DNA of 64,000 nt from the NCBI RefSeq assembly GCF_010726955.1, contig NZ_AP022603.1:2480001-2544000 (forward strand), written 5' to 3'. Of the stretch, positions 22,607-31,196 are shown one piece after another. The notes under the pieces are model-generated. The model was not told where the DNA came from. It saw nothing but the letters and a program-made list of their open reading frames with translations, and made no database searches. The position numbers were made by a program, and so were the translations under genes. Source of the DNA: Mycolicibacterium fallax. GTDB lineage: Bacteria > Actinomycetota > Actinomycetes > Mycobacteriales > Mycobacteriaceae. The first letter of the stretch is position 1. Each line of letters opens with the position of its first letter.

Positions 22607-23809
22607 GTGGGCGTAACTCCGCAGACCGAAGACCCGCTGGACCCGCCGCTGCCGGTGCCGGACATGCCCGGCGGCGAAGCCGGTCCGCGCGGCCTGCCCG
22701 CCCGCGCCGACCTGACCTGGGCGCAGCGCGCGGTGGTGGACGCCTCGGCGGCCGCCGACTTCGGGTTGCGCACCGCGATCTCCTCGCTGGTGGGCGCGGC
22801 GTTGCTGCCGCCGATGGTCACCGGGCTGCTGCGCGGCAGCGAGACGATCGCCGAGCGGCGCAATCTGGCGTTCTACGCCGAGCTGGCCGCCGCGCGCAGC
22901 GTCGCCACCTCCTTCCCCGCGCCGACCGACCCGCCGAAGGTCAGCACCCGCCCGGCCGGGCCGGTCGCCCAGTGGGTGGCGCACGGCCGGGTCGAGCAGG
23001 TCCGGTTCGCCAGCGGCTTCCGGCCGCTGAACCCGGAGCTGCGCGGGCTGTGGGCCGGGTTCGAGCACAACAACACCGTGCACGCCCAGCACTGGCGCCA
23101 CGATGACGGGCCGCGGCCGACGCTGTGCGTCATCCACGGTTTCCTTGGCTCGCCGTATCTGTTCAACGGGCTGTTCTTCTCGCTGCCGTGGTTCTTCAAG
23201 TCCGGCTACGACATCGTGCTGTACACCCTGCCGTTCCACGGCCCGCGCGCCGAAAAGGGTTCCCCGTTCAGCGGTTACGGCATCTTCGCCAACGGGATGG
23301 CCGGCTTCGCCGAGACCATGGGGCAGGCCGTCTACGACTTCCGCTCGCTGATGGACTACCTGGAGTTCACCGGGGTGGACCGGATCGCGCTGACCGGGAT
23401 GAGCCTCGGCGGGTACACCTCGGCGCTGATCGCCAGCACCGATCACCGGCTGCGCGCGGTCATCCCCAATGTCCCGGTGGTGGAGCCCGAGGCGATGTTC
23501 GACTCCTGGTTCCCAGCCAACAAGCTGGTGGCGCTGTCCCGGCTCGGCGGCGGGGTCAGCCGCGCCGACGCGCGCGCCGCCTCGGCGTATCACTCGCCGC
23601 TGAACTACCGGCCGCTGGTGCCGCGGGAACGCCGGCTGATCATCACCGGCCTCGGCGACCGGCTGGCGCCGCCGGAGCAGTCCGAGGCGCTCTGGCGGCA
23701 CTGGGACCGCTGCGCGCTGCACTGGTTCCCGGGCAACCACATCCTGCACGTCAGCCAACCCGACTACCTGCGCCGGATGACCCGGTTCCTGGCGCCGGTG
23801 ATGTTCTGA
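22607..23809 (+). CDS. Alpha/beta-hydrolase-like protein (Rv0293c-like)
   Basis: The protein has 400 aa, the same as Rv0293c. A helical N-half of ~150 residues leads to an alpha/beta-hydrolase core: oxyanion strand LCVIHGFLGSP, nucleophile elbow ALTGMSLGGYTSAL, a late Asp in ITGLGDRLAPPEQ and a His in GNHILHV. This completes a Ser-Asp-His triad, so esterase- or lipase-like activity is likely; the substrate is unknown. The start is a GTG at 22607. It ends 22 nt from the convergent eccE3, the same adjacency as in M. tuberculosis. Confidence 0.88.
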   Translation: MGVTPQTEDPLDPPLPVPDMPGGEAGPRGLPARADLTWAQRAVVDASAAADFGLRTAISSLVGAALLPPMVTGLLRGSETIAERRNLAFYAELAAARSVATSFPAPTDPPKVSTRPAGPVAQWVAHGRVEQVRFASGFRPLNPELRGLWAGFEHNNTVHAQHWRHDDGPRPTLCVIHGFLGSPYLFNGLFFSLPWFFKSGYDIVLYTLPFHGPRAEKGSPFSGYGIFANGMAGFAETMGQAVYDFRSLMDYLEFTGVDRIALTGMSLGGYTSALIASTDHRLRAVIPNVPVVEPEAMFDSWFPANKLVALSRLGGGVSRADARAASAYHSPLNYRPLVPRERRLIITGLGDRLAPPEQSEALWRHWDRCALHWFPGNHILHVSQPDYLRRMTRFLAPVMF

Positions 23810-23831
23810 TCCCGTTCAGAACCGGCCGGGC

Positions 23832-24821
23832 TCAGCCCGCGGCGACCCGTTCGTCGAGCACCGCGGGCCAGGACAGTTCGCCGAGCACCTCGACCGAACC
23901 CGGCCGGGCCAGCACCGGATCGGTGGACATCGGGTGCAGCGCGGCCAGCGCCGCACGCTGACGCCCGCGCACCGCGGTCAGGGTCGGCAGCGGCCCGTCG
24001 GGGGCCGGGGTGTCCGCGCTGCGCACCGCCGCGGCGACGGCCAGGCCCGCCGCGCTGATCTCGGCAACCGTCCAGATCTCCGCGGACTCCAGCGCCCACA
24101 GTTCGGCCAGGGTGTCGGGCAGCTCGTCGTCGACGGTGACGGCGTAGCCGCTGACGAAGCCGGTGGACCCGTCGGCCACGGTGCGCCACCGCTCGGCGGC
24201 GGCCGGGCCGAGCAGCTCGGGCACCTCCAGCTGGCCGGTGACCGCGGTGGCCTCCCAGCCCAGCTCGCGCAGCGCGTCGGCGAGCCGGCGGGCCACCGTC
24301 TCGGCGGTCCGGCGCAGCGGAATGTCGGGGCCGCGGCCTTGCAGCGCAACAAGATTCGGGGTGGCGGCGACCGTCAGCCCGATGAAGGTGCTGCGCCGGT
24401 CCGGGGTGTCGCGGCTGGCGATCCGGACCGATTCGCAGCGGATCCCGTATCGGTCGAGGTAGCCGGCGATCAGCGGCAGCGGCAGTTCCTGCGGCACGTC
24501 GTCCTCGTCGTGGACGGCGGCCGCGGGCCGAACCTGCAGCACCGCGGTGGTGCGGGCCTGCGTCGGGGTGTGCTCCAGCAGCTCGGGCGCGCCGGGCTCG
24601 CGGCGCCGCCGCGCCAGCATGGCGATCCGCCGGCCCGCCATGGTGCTCAGGTGCGCGCCGCGCCACCACGGCAGCAGCAGCACCGCGACGGCCACCCCGA
24701 CGCCGAGCACCCAACGCTGCCCCACGGTGTGCCACGGGTAGGCCATCGCCGCGGGCACCGCGCACAGCGCCACCAGGGTGAGCCGGCCCGGCCCGGGCCA
24801 GACCATCGTCGGTCGTCGCAT
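23832..24821 (-). CDS. eccE3: ESX-3 membrane component EccE3
   Basis: The protein has 329 aa (Rv0292: 331). Two N-terminal membrane helices (about residues 13-52) precede a periplasmic domain. EccE packs at the edge of the EccBCDE membrane pore. Hallmarks are the N-terminal GRLTLVALCAVPAAMAYPWH and the basic loop GRRIAMLARRRRE after the helices. The ATG at 24821 follows the mycP3 stop by two nt and AGGAAAGGAA serves as leader. Last gene of the ESX-3 operon. Confidence 0.95.
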   Translation of the reverse strand: MRRPTMVWPGPGRLTLVALCAVPAAMAYPWHTVGQRWVLGVGVAVAVLLLPWWRGAHLSTMAGRRIAMLARRRREPGAPELLEHTPTQARTTAVLQVRPAAAVHDEDDVPQELPLPLIAGYLDRYGIRCESVRIASRDTPDRRSTFIGLTVAATPNLVALQGRGPDIPLRRTAETVARRLADALRELGWEATAVTGQLEVPELLGPAAAERWRTVADGSTGFVSGYAVTVDDELPDTLAELWALESAEIWTVAEISAAGLAVAAAVRSADTPAPDGPLPTLTAVRGRQRAALAALHPMSTDPVLARPGSVEVLGELSWPAVLDERVAAG

Positions 24822-24823
24822 GC

Positions 24824-26236
24824 TCAGTGTTCCTTTCCTGGCCCGGCCGCGGCGAGGCGGTCGGGGTGGTCCTGGTCGCGGCGGCGCACCGCGACCGCGG
24901 TGCCCGCCACCACCAGCGCCAACACCCCGGTGACGGCGAAGGCGATGTTGCGGGCGGTGTGATCGGGTGCCGGCGCCGGGATCGGCGCGGCGATGGCGGT
25001 GGTCTGCGGCCCCCGGGCGGTGGCGGGCAGCTCCCAGGTCAGCGCGGCGACCGGGTCGACGGTGCCGGCGCCGACCAGGTTCGACGGGGCCCGGGCACCG
25101 TTGTGCGCGGTGCCGGTCAGGCGCTCCACCACCTGGCCGGCGGACAGCTGCGGGAAGCGGCTGCGGACCAGGGCGGCCACCCCGGAGACGTAGGCCGTCG
25201 CGTAGCTGGTGCCGCTCAGTGCCCGCAGCTTGCCCTTGTCGTCGGGGGTGCCGTCGGCCAGGCCGCCGTCGGGGGCGTTGGACACCGACAGGATGTTCTC
25301 CCCGGGCGCGGAGATGCCCAGCCACGGCCCGGGCATGCTGAACGACGACGGCGCCCCGGCCGGGCCGAGCGCGCCGACCGACACCACGTACGGCTGCCAC
25401 CAGGACGGCACCGACACCGAGGTGACCCCCGACCAGTCCCGCGGATCGGCCGGATTACCCAGCCCGCCAAGCGGATTCGGTGCGCAGCTGCCGATGTTCG
25501 CGGCGCCGGAGCCGGCATTGCCCGCGGCCGCCACGATGACGGCATCCTTGTCGACGGCGGCGTAGCGCAGCGCCGCCCCGAGCGCGTCCTGGTCCAGGGT
25601 GTTGTCCGCGGGCAGGCAGGTGGTGACCGAAATGTTGATCACCCGGGCGCCGCGGTCGGCGGCCCGCACGATGGACTGGGCCAGCGAGGCGATGTCGGCG
25701 CGGGCCCGCTCCAGGGCGGGGTCGGCGCCGGGGGTGTTCGGCGAGAAGCGCGGGGAGGCCTGCCGGATCGAGATCAGCCGGGCCGCCGGGGCCACCCCGG
25801 AGAAGCCGCCATCGGGCTGGCCGGCGATGATGCCGGCGACCAGGGTGCCGTGCCCGTCGCAGTCGGTCAGGCCATCGCCGCTGCCGAGGAAGTCGCCGCC
25901 GCCCTCGACGTTGGGCAGCAGCCGGCCCGGCTGCACGCCGGTGTCGATGACGGCCACCGTCTGGCCCTCCCCGCGGGAGAACCGCCAGGCGCCGTCGAGG
26001 TTGAGCAGTTGCGCCGCGGCCGGTACCGCGGCCGGGTCCGCACCGGCCCGCAGGCCGGTGGTCACGCAGGCGTTGCGCTGGGTCATCGGCACGCCGCCGC
26101 CGGACGGCGGGGCCGCGGAGTCGGGAACGGTCGGCGGGGTGATCGCCGAGGCCGGCGGGCAGGACGCCGCGACGGCGGCGACCGCGGCCAGCGTTGCCAG
26201 CCCGGCTCGGCCCGCACCGGTGCGCCGTCGGGTCAC
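24824..26236 (-). CDS. mycP3: ESX-3 mycosin protease MycP3
   Basis: A subtilisin-like serine protease, membrane-anchored on the periplasmic side and needed for stability of the secretion complex. The protein has 470 aa. A signal peptide ends near residue 31. The catalytic triad is Asp98 (VIDTG), His129 (DGHGT) and Ser344 (SGTSYA), with Asn240 (AAGN) as oxyanion residue. A C-terminal helix (NIAFAVTGVLALVVAGTAVAV) and a basic tail anchor it. The GTG at 26236 overlaps the eccD3 stop (GTGA). Confidence 0.96.
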   Translation of the reverse strand: MTRRRTGAGRAGLATLAAVAAVAASCPPASAITPPTVPDSAAPPSGGGVPMTQRNACVTTGLRAGADPAAVPAAAQLLNLDGAWRFSRGEGQTVAVIDTGVQPGRLLPNVEGGGDFLGSGDGLTDCDGHGTLVAGIIAGQPDGGFSGVAPAARLISIRQASPRFSPNTPGADPALERARADIASLAQSIVRAADRGARVINISVTTCLPADNTLDQDALGAALRYAAVDKDAVIVAAAGNAGSGAANIGSCAPNPLGGLGNPADPRDWSGVTSVSVPSWWQPYVVSVGALGPAGAPSSFSMPGPWLGISAPGENILSVSNAPDGGLADGTPDDKGKLRALSGTSYATAYVSGVAALVRSRFPQLSAGQVVERLTGTAHNGARAPSNLVGAGTVDPVAALTWELPATARGPQTTAIAAPIPAPAPDHTARNIAFAVTGVLALVVAGTAVAVRRRDQDHPDRLAAAGPGKEH

Positions 26237-27675
26237 CGCTGCAGCACCAGCGCGAAGATCCCGACCAGGTAGGCGATCACCGGGATCAGCGAGGCGTCCA
26301 CGCCGGCCGACAGGAAGCCCACCAGCCGGCGGATCGGCAGCGAGTAGCCGTCCGGGTCGGCCAGCCTCGGGTTGCCGGCGACGATCAGCCAGCCGCCGGT
26401 CAGCACGGCCAACGCGACCAGGGTCCACAACGCCGAGGCGTAGTCGGCCTGCCAGACGAACAGTCCCAGCAGCGCCACGGCCAGCAGGAACGGCTGGGAC
26501 AGCAGCCAGGTCTTGCAGACCGCGGAGTCCCACACCCGGGCCCGCAGCACCGAGGCCAGCGAGGTGCCGCCCACCAGGTACCAGGCCCAAACCCCGGCCG
26601 GAGCCTGGCCGGCCACCGGGACGACGACGGCCAGCGAGCCCAGCACGGTGAGCGCCACCGCGGCGGCCAGCAGGCCGCTCTGGTGGGCGTCGGCCCGCTC
26701 GACCCGGCGCGGCAGGTCGGCCAGCACCGAGCGGCTGGGCGCGGCGGGAACCGGATCGCCGGGGGCGGGGATGACCGGCAGCGGCAGCCGCGCCCACACC
26801 GCCGACAGGCCGGCGGCCTGCACGGTGACCAGCAGCGCGGCCAGGATCAGCCCGGCACCCAGGGTGGCCAGCGGCAGACCGGGCCACAGCACGGCGATGC
26901 CCGCGGTGACCGACAGCGCGGCACCGACCACCGCGACGGCGGTGAACAGCGCGGTCCGGCGCGCCGACAGGATGACGTTGATCGCCGCCCACGCGGTGAC
27001 GCCTGCGGCGCCGAGCAGCAGCTGGGCGGCGCCGAACTCGCCGGGCACCGCCAGGGTGAAGGCCGCCGCGATCGGGACCAGGGCGGCCACCGCCGGGACG
27101 TCCCGGCGGTCGCGCAGCGTCAGCGCGGTCAGCACGGCGATCGCGGCGGCCGCGCTCACCACGTACAGGCCGGTCACCGAGCCGGCCGAGAGCCGGTAGG
27201 CCACCCCGACGCCGGTCACCGCGAGCAGCAGCAGCACCGCCGCGGCCCGGGCCAGGGTGCGGATCCGGTCGATGCCCCAGCCGGTCAGCCGGGAGCGGGA
27301 GAAGATGACCGCCGCGTCGGCGATGTCCTCGACGACGCCGGGTGCGGCGGGGCCGGCCGGGACCGGCACCAGGGCCAGCAGGTCGCCGTCGACCACGCCG
27401 ACGGTGTCCAGGCTGGCGTCCAGGCTGTACGGCGCGCCGCCGATCGGAGCCAGGCTGCGCCGGCGCGCGGTCGGCGCGGCGGTCTCGGCGGACTCGGCGG
27501 ACTCGGCGGAGTCGTCGTCCAGGTGCACCAACCGCTCGACCGCGGGCATCACCTCGCGCAGCGGAACCTCGGTCGGCAGGGCGATCTCGACGATCCGGCG
27601 CTCGGCCAGGACGGCGACGCGGACGATGGGCAGCACCGGGGCCGGCAACACCGGGTTGTCCAGGGTCTGGGTCAT
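26233..27675 (-). CDS. eccD3: ESX-3 membrane channel component EccD3
   Basis: The protein has 480 aa (Rv0290: 472). The first ~90 residues are the ubiquitin-like YukD domain (VRVAVLAERRIVEIALPTEVPL), followed by a cytoplasmic linker and about 11 membrane helices. EccD forms the bulk of the membrane section of the ESX pore as a dimer per protomer. The ATG at 27675 is followed by MTQTLDNPVLP. It is preceded by a 52-nt gap after espG3 and overlaps mycP3 by 4 nt. Confidence 0.96.
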   Translation of the reverse strand: MTQTLDNPVLPAPVLPIVRVAVLAERRIVEIALPTEVPLREVMPAVERLVHLDDDSAESAESAETAAPTARRRSLAPIGGAPYSLDASLDTVGVVDGDLLALVPVPAGPAAPGVVEDIADAAVIFSRSRLTGWGIDRIRTLARAAAVLLLLAVTGVGVAYRLSAGSVTGLYVVSAAAAIAVLTALTLRDRRDVPAVAALVPIAAAFTLAVPGEFGAAQLLLGAAGVTAWAAINVILSARRTALFTAVAVVGAALSVTAGIAVLWPGLPLATLGAGLILAALLVTVQAAGLSAVWARLPLPVIPAPGDPVPAAPSRSVLADLPRRVERADAHQSGLLAAAVALTVLGSLAVVVPVAGQAPAGVWAWYLVGGTSLASVLRARVWDSAVCKTWLLSQPFLLAVALLGLFVWQADYASALWTLVALAVLTGGWLIVAGNPRLADPDGYSLPIRRLVGFLSAGVDASLIPVIAYLVGIFALVLQR

Positions 27676-27727
27676 GCGTGGGTCTTCTCTCTGCTGGGTG
27701 GGTCTCGTACTGAAGTTGTGGTCGCGG

Positions 27728-28570
27728 TCAGACCGCGAAATCCCGGGTGAGCCGGGCTTTTTCGAACCAGTGGCCGGTGGCCAGGGTGGCGGTCAGTTCG
27801 TCGAGCGCCCGCGCGATCGCCAGCGGGGTGCCCGGGGTGAAGGTGGACACCCACTGGCCGTCGTTGGCGCGGGTTGGGGTGACCAGGATCCGGCCCTGGG
27901 CGGAGTCGACGATGCCCAGCCCGACCTCGGTGGTCGCCTCGGTGCCCTCCCCGCGGCCGCCCGCGACGATCTCGGCGTAGCTGCGCTGGCCGGTGTACAC
28001 CGCGGCAACGACGTCGCGGGCCCCGCGCGGGATGCCGAGTTCGGCCACCACCTCGGTCACCGGCGCGCCGCGGCGCAACCGCTCGTCGGCACGCGCCCCG
28101 GCGCGGGCGGGCAGCGCGAACTCGGGGAACCGGGCCGGCGCCGCACCGGGCAGGCCGGCGGTGACCACCGGCACCAGCCCGGCCGGGTCGACGATGTCCA
28201 TCGCGCTCAGGGTGATCAGCCCGCCGCTGCGCAGCGCCACCACCACCCGGCCGTCGCGCTGTGCGACCACCCCGCGCAGCACGTCGTCGGCGTGCCCGGA
28301 CCGGCCGACGAACCGCAGTTCCAGCCAGCGCTGCGGGAAGCAGACCGCGGACACCCAGCGCGCGACGGACGCCGAGATCGTGCCGTCGGCGCCGATGACC
28401 TGCAGCCGGCGCAGTTGCTCGCGCTGCCGCTCGGCGAACGCGCCGCGCTCGGCGTCGTCGGTGAACGGCACGGTGATGGCCAGCACCCAGGGGAAGGAAC
28501 CGGCCCCCACCTCGTCCGCGATGAACCAGGCCGCCTCGGTCGTCAGCTCGACGGCGTTAGCGGCGGCCAC
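27728..28570 (-). CDS. espG3: ESX-3 chaperone EspG3
   Basis: The protein has 280 aa (Rv0289: 295). EspG proteins bind the tip of the PE-PPE heterodimer in the cytosol and keep PPE soluble for its own ESX system. The N-terminal ELTTEAAWFIADEVGAGSFPWVL and the C-terminal LDELTATLATGHWFEKARL fit the family. The start is a GTG at 28570, three nt after the esxH stop. The likely partner is PE5-PPE4 of this operon, and possibly the second PPE at 39757-41274. Confidence 0.95.
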   Translation of the reverse strand: MAAANAVELTTEAAWFIADEVGAGSFPWVLAITVPFTDDAERGAFAERQREQLRRLQVIGADGTISASVARWVSAVCFPQRWLELRFVGRSGHADDVLRGVVAQRDGRVVVALRSGGLITLSAMDIVDPAGLVPVVTAGLPGAAPARFPEFALPARAGARADERLRRGAPVTEVVAELGIPRGARDVVAAVYTGQRSYAEIVAGGRGEGTEATTEVGLGIVDSAQGRILVTPTRANDGQWVSTFTPGTPLAIARALDELTATLATGHWFEKARLTRDFAV

Positions 28571-28573
28571 CGG

Positions 28574-28861
28574 TCAGACCCACTTGGAGCCCTCGGCCTG
28601 ATCGCGGGCCATCATCGACATGGTGTTCTGCTCGTGGGTGCCGGCCATCGCGCGGTAGGCGCGCACCAGCTCATCCATGGCGGTGTTCCACTGCGCCTGC
28701 CAGGCCTGGTAGGTCAGCCCGGTGTCACCCTGCCAGGAGGCGTGCAGGGCGGCCTGCTCGGCGGCGATGTCGGCACCGACGCCGGCCAGCGTGCCGGAGT
28801 AGCCACTCATTTCGGCGGCGGTACCCAGCATCGCCGGGTAGTTGTACATGATCTGTCCCAT
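28574..28861 (-). CDS. esxH: ESX-3 substrate EsxH (TB10.4-type, WXG100)
   Basis: The protein has 95 aa. It carries the helix-turn-helix WXG motif (SWQGDTG) and [13 protein letters not shown] at the start, and is nearly colinear with M. tuberculosis EsxH. It pairs with EsxG, is exported by ESX-3 and is tied to iron and zinc uptake. Aligned from memory, the zinc-site residues His14 and His70 of M. tuberculosis are Thr14 and Arg70 here, while His76 and Glu77 (THEQNT) are kept. 50 nt downstream of esxG. Confidence 0.97.
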   Translation of the reverse strand: MGQIMYNYPAMLGTAAEMSGYSGTLAGVGADIAAEQAALHASWQGDTGLTYQAWQAQWNTAMDELVRAYRAMAGTHEQNTMSMMARDQAEGSKWV

Positions 28862-28911
28862 GGCGAATGTTCCTCTCTAGCTGTTGTTTTGGGCGGTCAG
28901 TTTCTGGGCGA

Positions 28912-29205
28912 TCAGAAGGTGCCGTAGCTGCCGGCGGCCGCGCCGTCCTGCGCGACGTAGGAGGCGCCGGCGTCGCCGAGGTTGATCTGCGCGACGTCGA
29001 GCAGCAGGTTGACCTTGGCGGCCACCTCCAGGAACCGGGCGTGCGCGGCCTGGAACGCGGCCGAGGACTCGCCGCGGTGGAAGGCCTGGGCGGACAGCGC
29101 GGACTGCTCGGCGCCGTTGATGGTGGCGCGCATCAGGCCGGCCTTCACGCCGAAGTTCGCCTCCGAGGCGACCAGCTGCGGGATGTGGGCGTCCAGAAAG
29201 CTCAT
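28912..29205 (-). CDS. esxG: ESX-3 substrate EsxG (WXG100-like)
   Basis: The protein has 97 aa, the same length as M. tuberculosis EsxG, and starts MSFLDAHIPQLVASEANFGVK. The central turn is HRGESS, the EsxG variant of the WXG turn. Near the C-terminus YVAQD matches the YxxxD/E secretion signal. It forms a 1:1 dimer with EsxH. The ATG at 29205 has GGAGAATCACC upstream. Confidence 0.97.
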   Translation of the reverse strand: MSFLDAHIPQLVASEANFGVKAGLMRATINGAEQSALSAQAFHRGESSAAFQAAHARFLEVAAKVNLLLDVAQINLGDAGASYVAQDGAAAGSYGTF

Positions 29206-29286
29206 GGTGATTCTCCGATCGGGGTTGTTGTGCCGGGCCGGTTTTCAGGGCCGGGGTGGATGGGAACTGCGGTGCGGCGGGCCGCG

Positions 29287-30885
29287 TCAGCGTTCAGGTT
29301 CAGCCGGCGGCCCCCCTTCGTTTCCGGGCGGTGCGTCGCGCCAGCCGCCGGGCAGCAGCGGACCGGCGGGCCCGGTGCCGTAACCGTCGTCGGGCAGCGC
29401 GGTCAGCCCGGTGGCGGTCTCGGTCTGCGCCGGTGTGGTCCCGGAGAACGCGCCGGCCGCGCCGACGGTGCCCGCCCCGGGCCCGGCGGCCCGGGTGGTG
29501 GCGGCCGGGGCGGGGCGCCCGGCCGGCTCGGCGGCCGGCGGCGGAGTGCCGAGGTCGTCGTCAAGGGTCAGGTACTCGTCGCGGTTGCCCTGGTCCTTGA
29601 TGGCGGCGCCGCGGCGGCGCCGGGCCCGGCGCTTGGCGGCCGCGGCGGCGGCGATCGCGGCGGCGGCCGCCGGTGCCGCCAGCCCCTGCGCCGGTGCCTG
29701 CGCGCCGGTCCGGTCGGTCAGCGTCGGTCCGACGCCCTGCTCGGGATCCATCCGCACCGCGTAGCCGATCATCGCCGCGGGCGCGGCCGGGGCGGGCGCG
29801 GCGGGGGCGGCCGGTGCCGCGGGGGCCGCCGGGGCGGCGGGCGCGGGGGGCGCCCCGGCCGGGGTACTCGGGGCGACGGTGGTGGCCGGGTAGTGCTGCT
29901 CGGCGCCGGGGGTGCGCTGCTGGCCGGGCTCCTCGCCGGGCTGCTCCATCCCCTCGGGGCCCAGGTCCAGCTGGCTCAGCACGCCGCCGACGACGCCGAG
30001 CCCGGCCGCGGCGATCAACGGCAGCCACAGCGGGGCGGTCAGCATCGTTCCCCAGAACCCCCAGCCGAACACCTGGAAGAACGCCTGGTAGCCGACGACC
30101 AGCAGGAACGGCAGCGCGGCCGCCGGGTTGGCGATCATCCAGCTGAGGGTGTCCAGCGGGTACTGCAGCAGCCGGGCCAGCTCGGCGCCGCCGGGCATCG
30201 TCGGGTTGTCCAGGTAGCTCGCCAGCGCCTTGATCAGCGCGTTCTCGCTCCACCAGTCGGGGGTGAGGTTGCCGCCGGATTCGCCGGCCTGGGCGGCCGC
30301 GGCGGCCTGCGACGGTGCGGCGGCCAGCGCGGCGACCTCGCCGCCGGGGGCCATCACCATCGGCGCCGGGGTGGTCGGCGGCGTCGCGGCCACCATCGAG
30401 CTGGCCACCGCGTCGTAGCCGGCCATCGCGGTGGCGGCCTGGATCCACATCCGCACGTAGTCGGCCTCGTTGACGGCGATCGGGATGGTGTTGATGCCCA
30501 GGAAGTTGGTGGCCAGCAGCACCCCGTGGATGACGTGGTTGGCGGCCAGTTCCGGCAGCGTCGGCATCATCGCCAACGCCGCGGTGTACGCGCCCGCGGT
30601 GGTCTCCTGGGCCAGCGCGGTCGCGGCGGCGTCCACCCCGGCCTGCTCCAGCCAGGCCAGGTACGGGCCGTGCGCGGCCGCGTACTGCGCGGCGCTGGGG
30701 CCCTGCCAGGATCCGGCGTTGACCGCGCCCAGGATTGCGGTGAGTTCGGCTGCCGTCGTGACGTATTCGGCGCCCAGACCGGTCCAGGCACCGGCGGAGG
30801 CCAGCAGCGCCGCCGGGCCGGGCCCGGCCGACAGCAACGCCGAATGCACCTCCGGCGGGGAGGCCAACCACACCGGCGCGGTCAT
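29287..30885 (-). CDS. PPE4: PPE-family protein PPE4
   Basis: The protein has 532 aa (Rv0286: 513). The PPE domain (~180 residues) begins [18 protein letters not shown] and contains the WxG turn [10 protein letters not shown], the long helices and [20 protein letters not shown]. The C-terminal part has a hydrophobic region (~265-340) and an Ala/Pro-rich end. It is exported as a heterodimer with PE5 through ESX-3 and is implicated in iron uptake in M. tuberculosis. The ATG overlaps the PE5 stop by one base (TGATG). Confidence 0.95.
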   Translation of the reverse strand: MTAPVWLASPPEVHSALLSAGPGPAALLASAGAWTGLGAEYVTTAAELTAILGAVNAGSWQGPSAAQYAAAHGPYLAWLEQAGVDAAATALAQETTAGAYTAALAMMPTLPELAANHVIHGVLLATNFLGINTIPIAVNEADYVRMWIQAATAMAGYDAVASSMVAATPPTTPAPMVMAPGGEVAALAAAPSQAAAAAQAGESGGNLTPDWWSENALIKALASYLDNPTMPGGAELARLLQYPLDTLSWMIANPAAALPFLLVVGYQAFFQVFGWGFWGTMLTAPLWLPLIAAAGLGVVGGVLSQLDLGPEGMEQPGEEPGQQRTPGAEQHYPATTVAPSTPAGAPPAPAAPAAPAAPAAPAAPAPAAPAAMIGYAVRMDPEQGVGPTLTDRTGAQAPAQGLAAPAAAAAIAAAAAAKRRARRRRGAAIKDQGNRDEYLTLDDDLGTPPPAAEPAGRPAPAATTRAAGPGAGTVGAAGAFSGTTPAQTETATGLTALPDDGYGTGPAGPLLPGGWRDAPPGNEGGPPAEPER

Positions 30886-31196
30886 CAGAGCCCGCGGGCG
30901 ATCAGGTAGGTGCCGGCGGCCTGCAGGTCACCGGTGCTGTAGCTGACGCCGGACTCGCCGACGCCCATCCCGGCGCGGCCCAGTTCGGTGACACCCTCGC
31001 CGGCCAGCGCGGTGTGCTGGGCGCCCTTGGCGCTGAACCCGACGGCGGAGCGCAGCGAGACCGGGTCGGCGGCCGGCGGGATCACCGCGCTGATGGCCGG
31101 GGCGGCCGCGGCGTGCACGGCGGCCAGCCGGGCGGTGAGTCCCTCCACCGCGGCTCCGGCGGCGGCGAGCCCTTCGGGCAGCACACGAAGTGTCAT
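30885..31196 (-). CDS. PE5: PE-family protein PE5
   Basis: The protein has 103 aa and consists only of a PE domain: [20 protein letters not shown] at the start and the secretion signal YSTGD (YxxxD) near residue 86. It forms the two-helix partner of PPE4. The ATG overlaps the eccC3 stop (ATGA), so translation is coupled to the ATPase gene. Confidence 0.95.
   Translation of the reverse strand: MTLRVLPEGLAAAGAAVEGLTARLAAVHAAAAPAISAVIPPAADPVSLRSAVGFSAKGAQHTALAGEGVTELGRAGMGVGESGVSYSTGDLQAAGTYLIARGL

Noticed and set aside
24824..26992. A longer mycP3 start that extends into eccD3
   Set aside because: The GTG at 26236 gives the signal peptide and family length; the extension is eccD3 in another frame.
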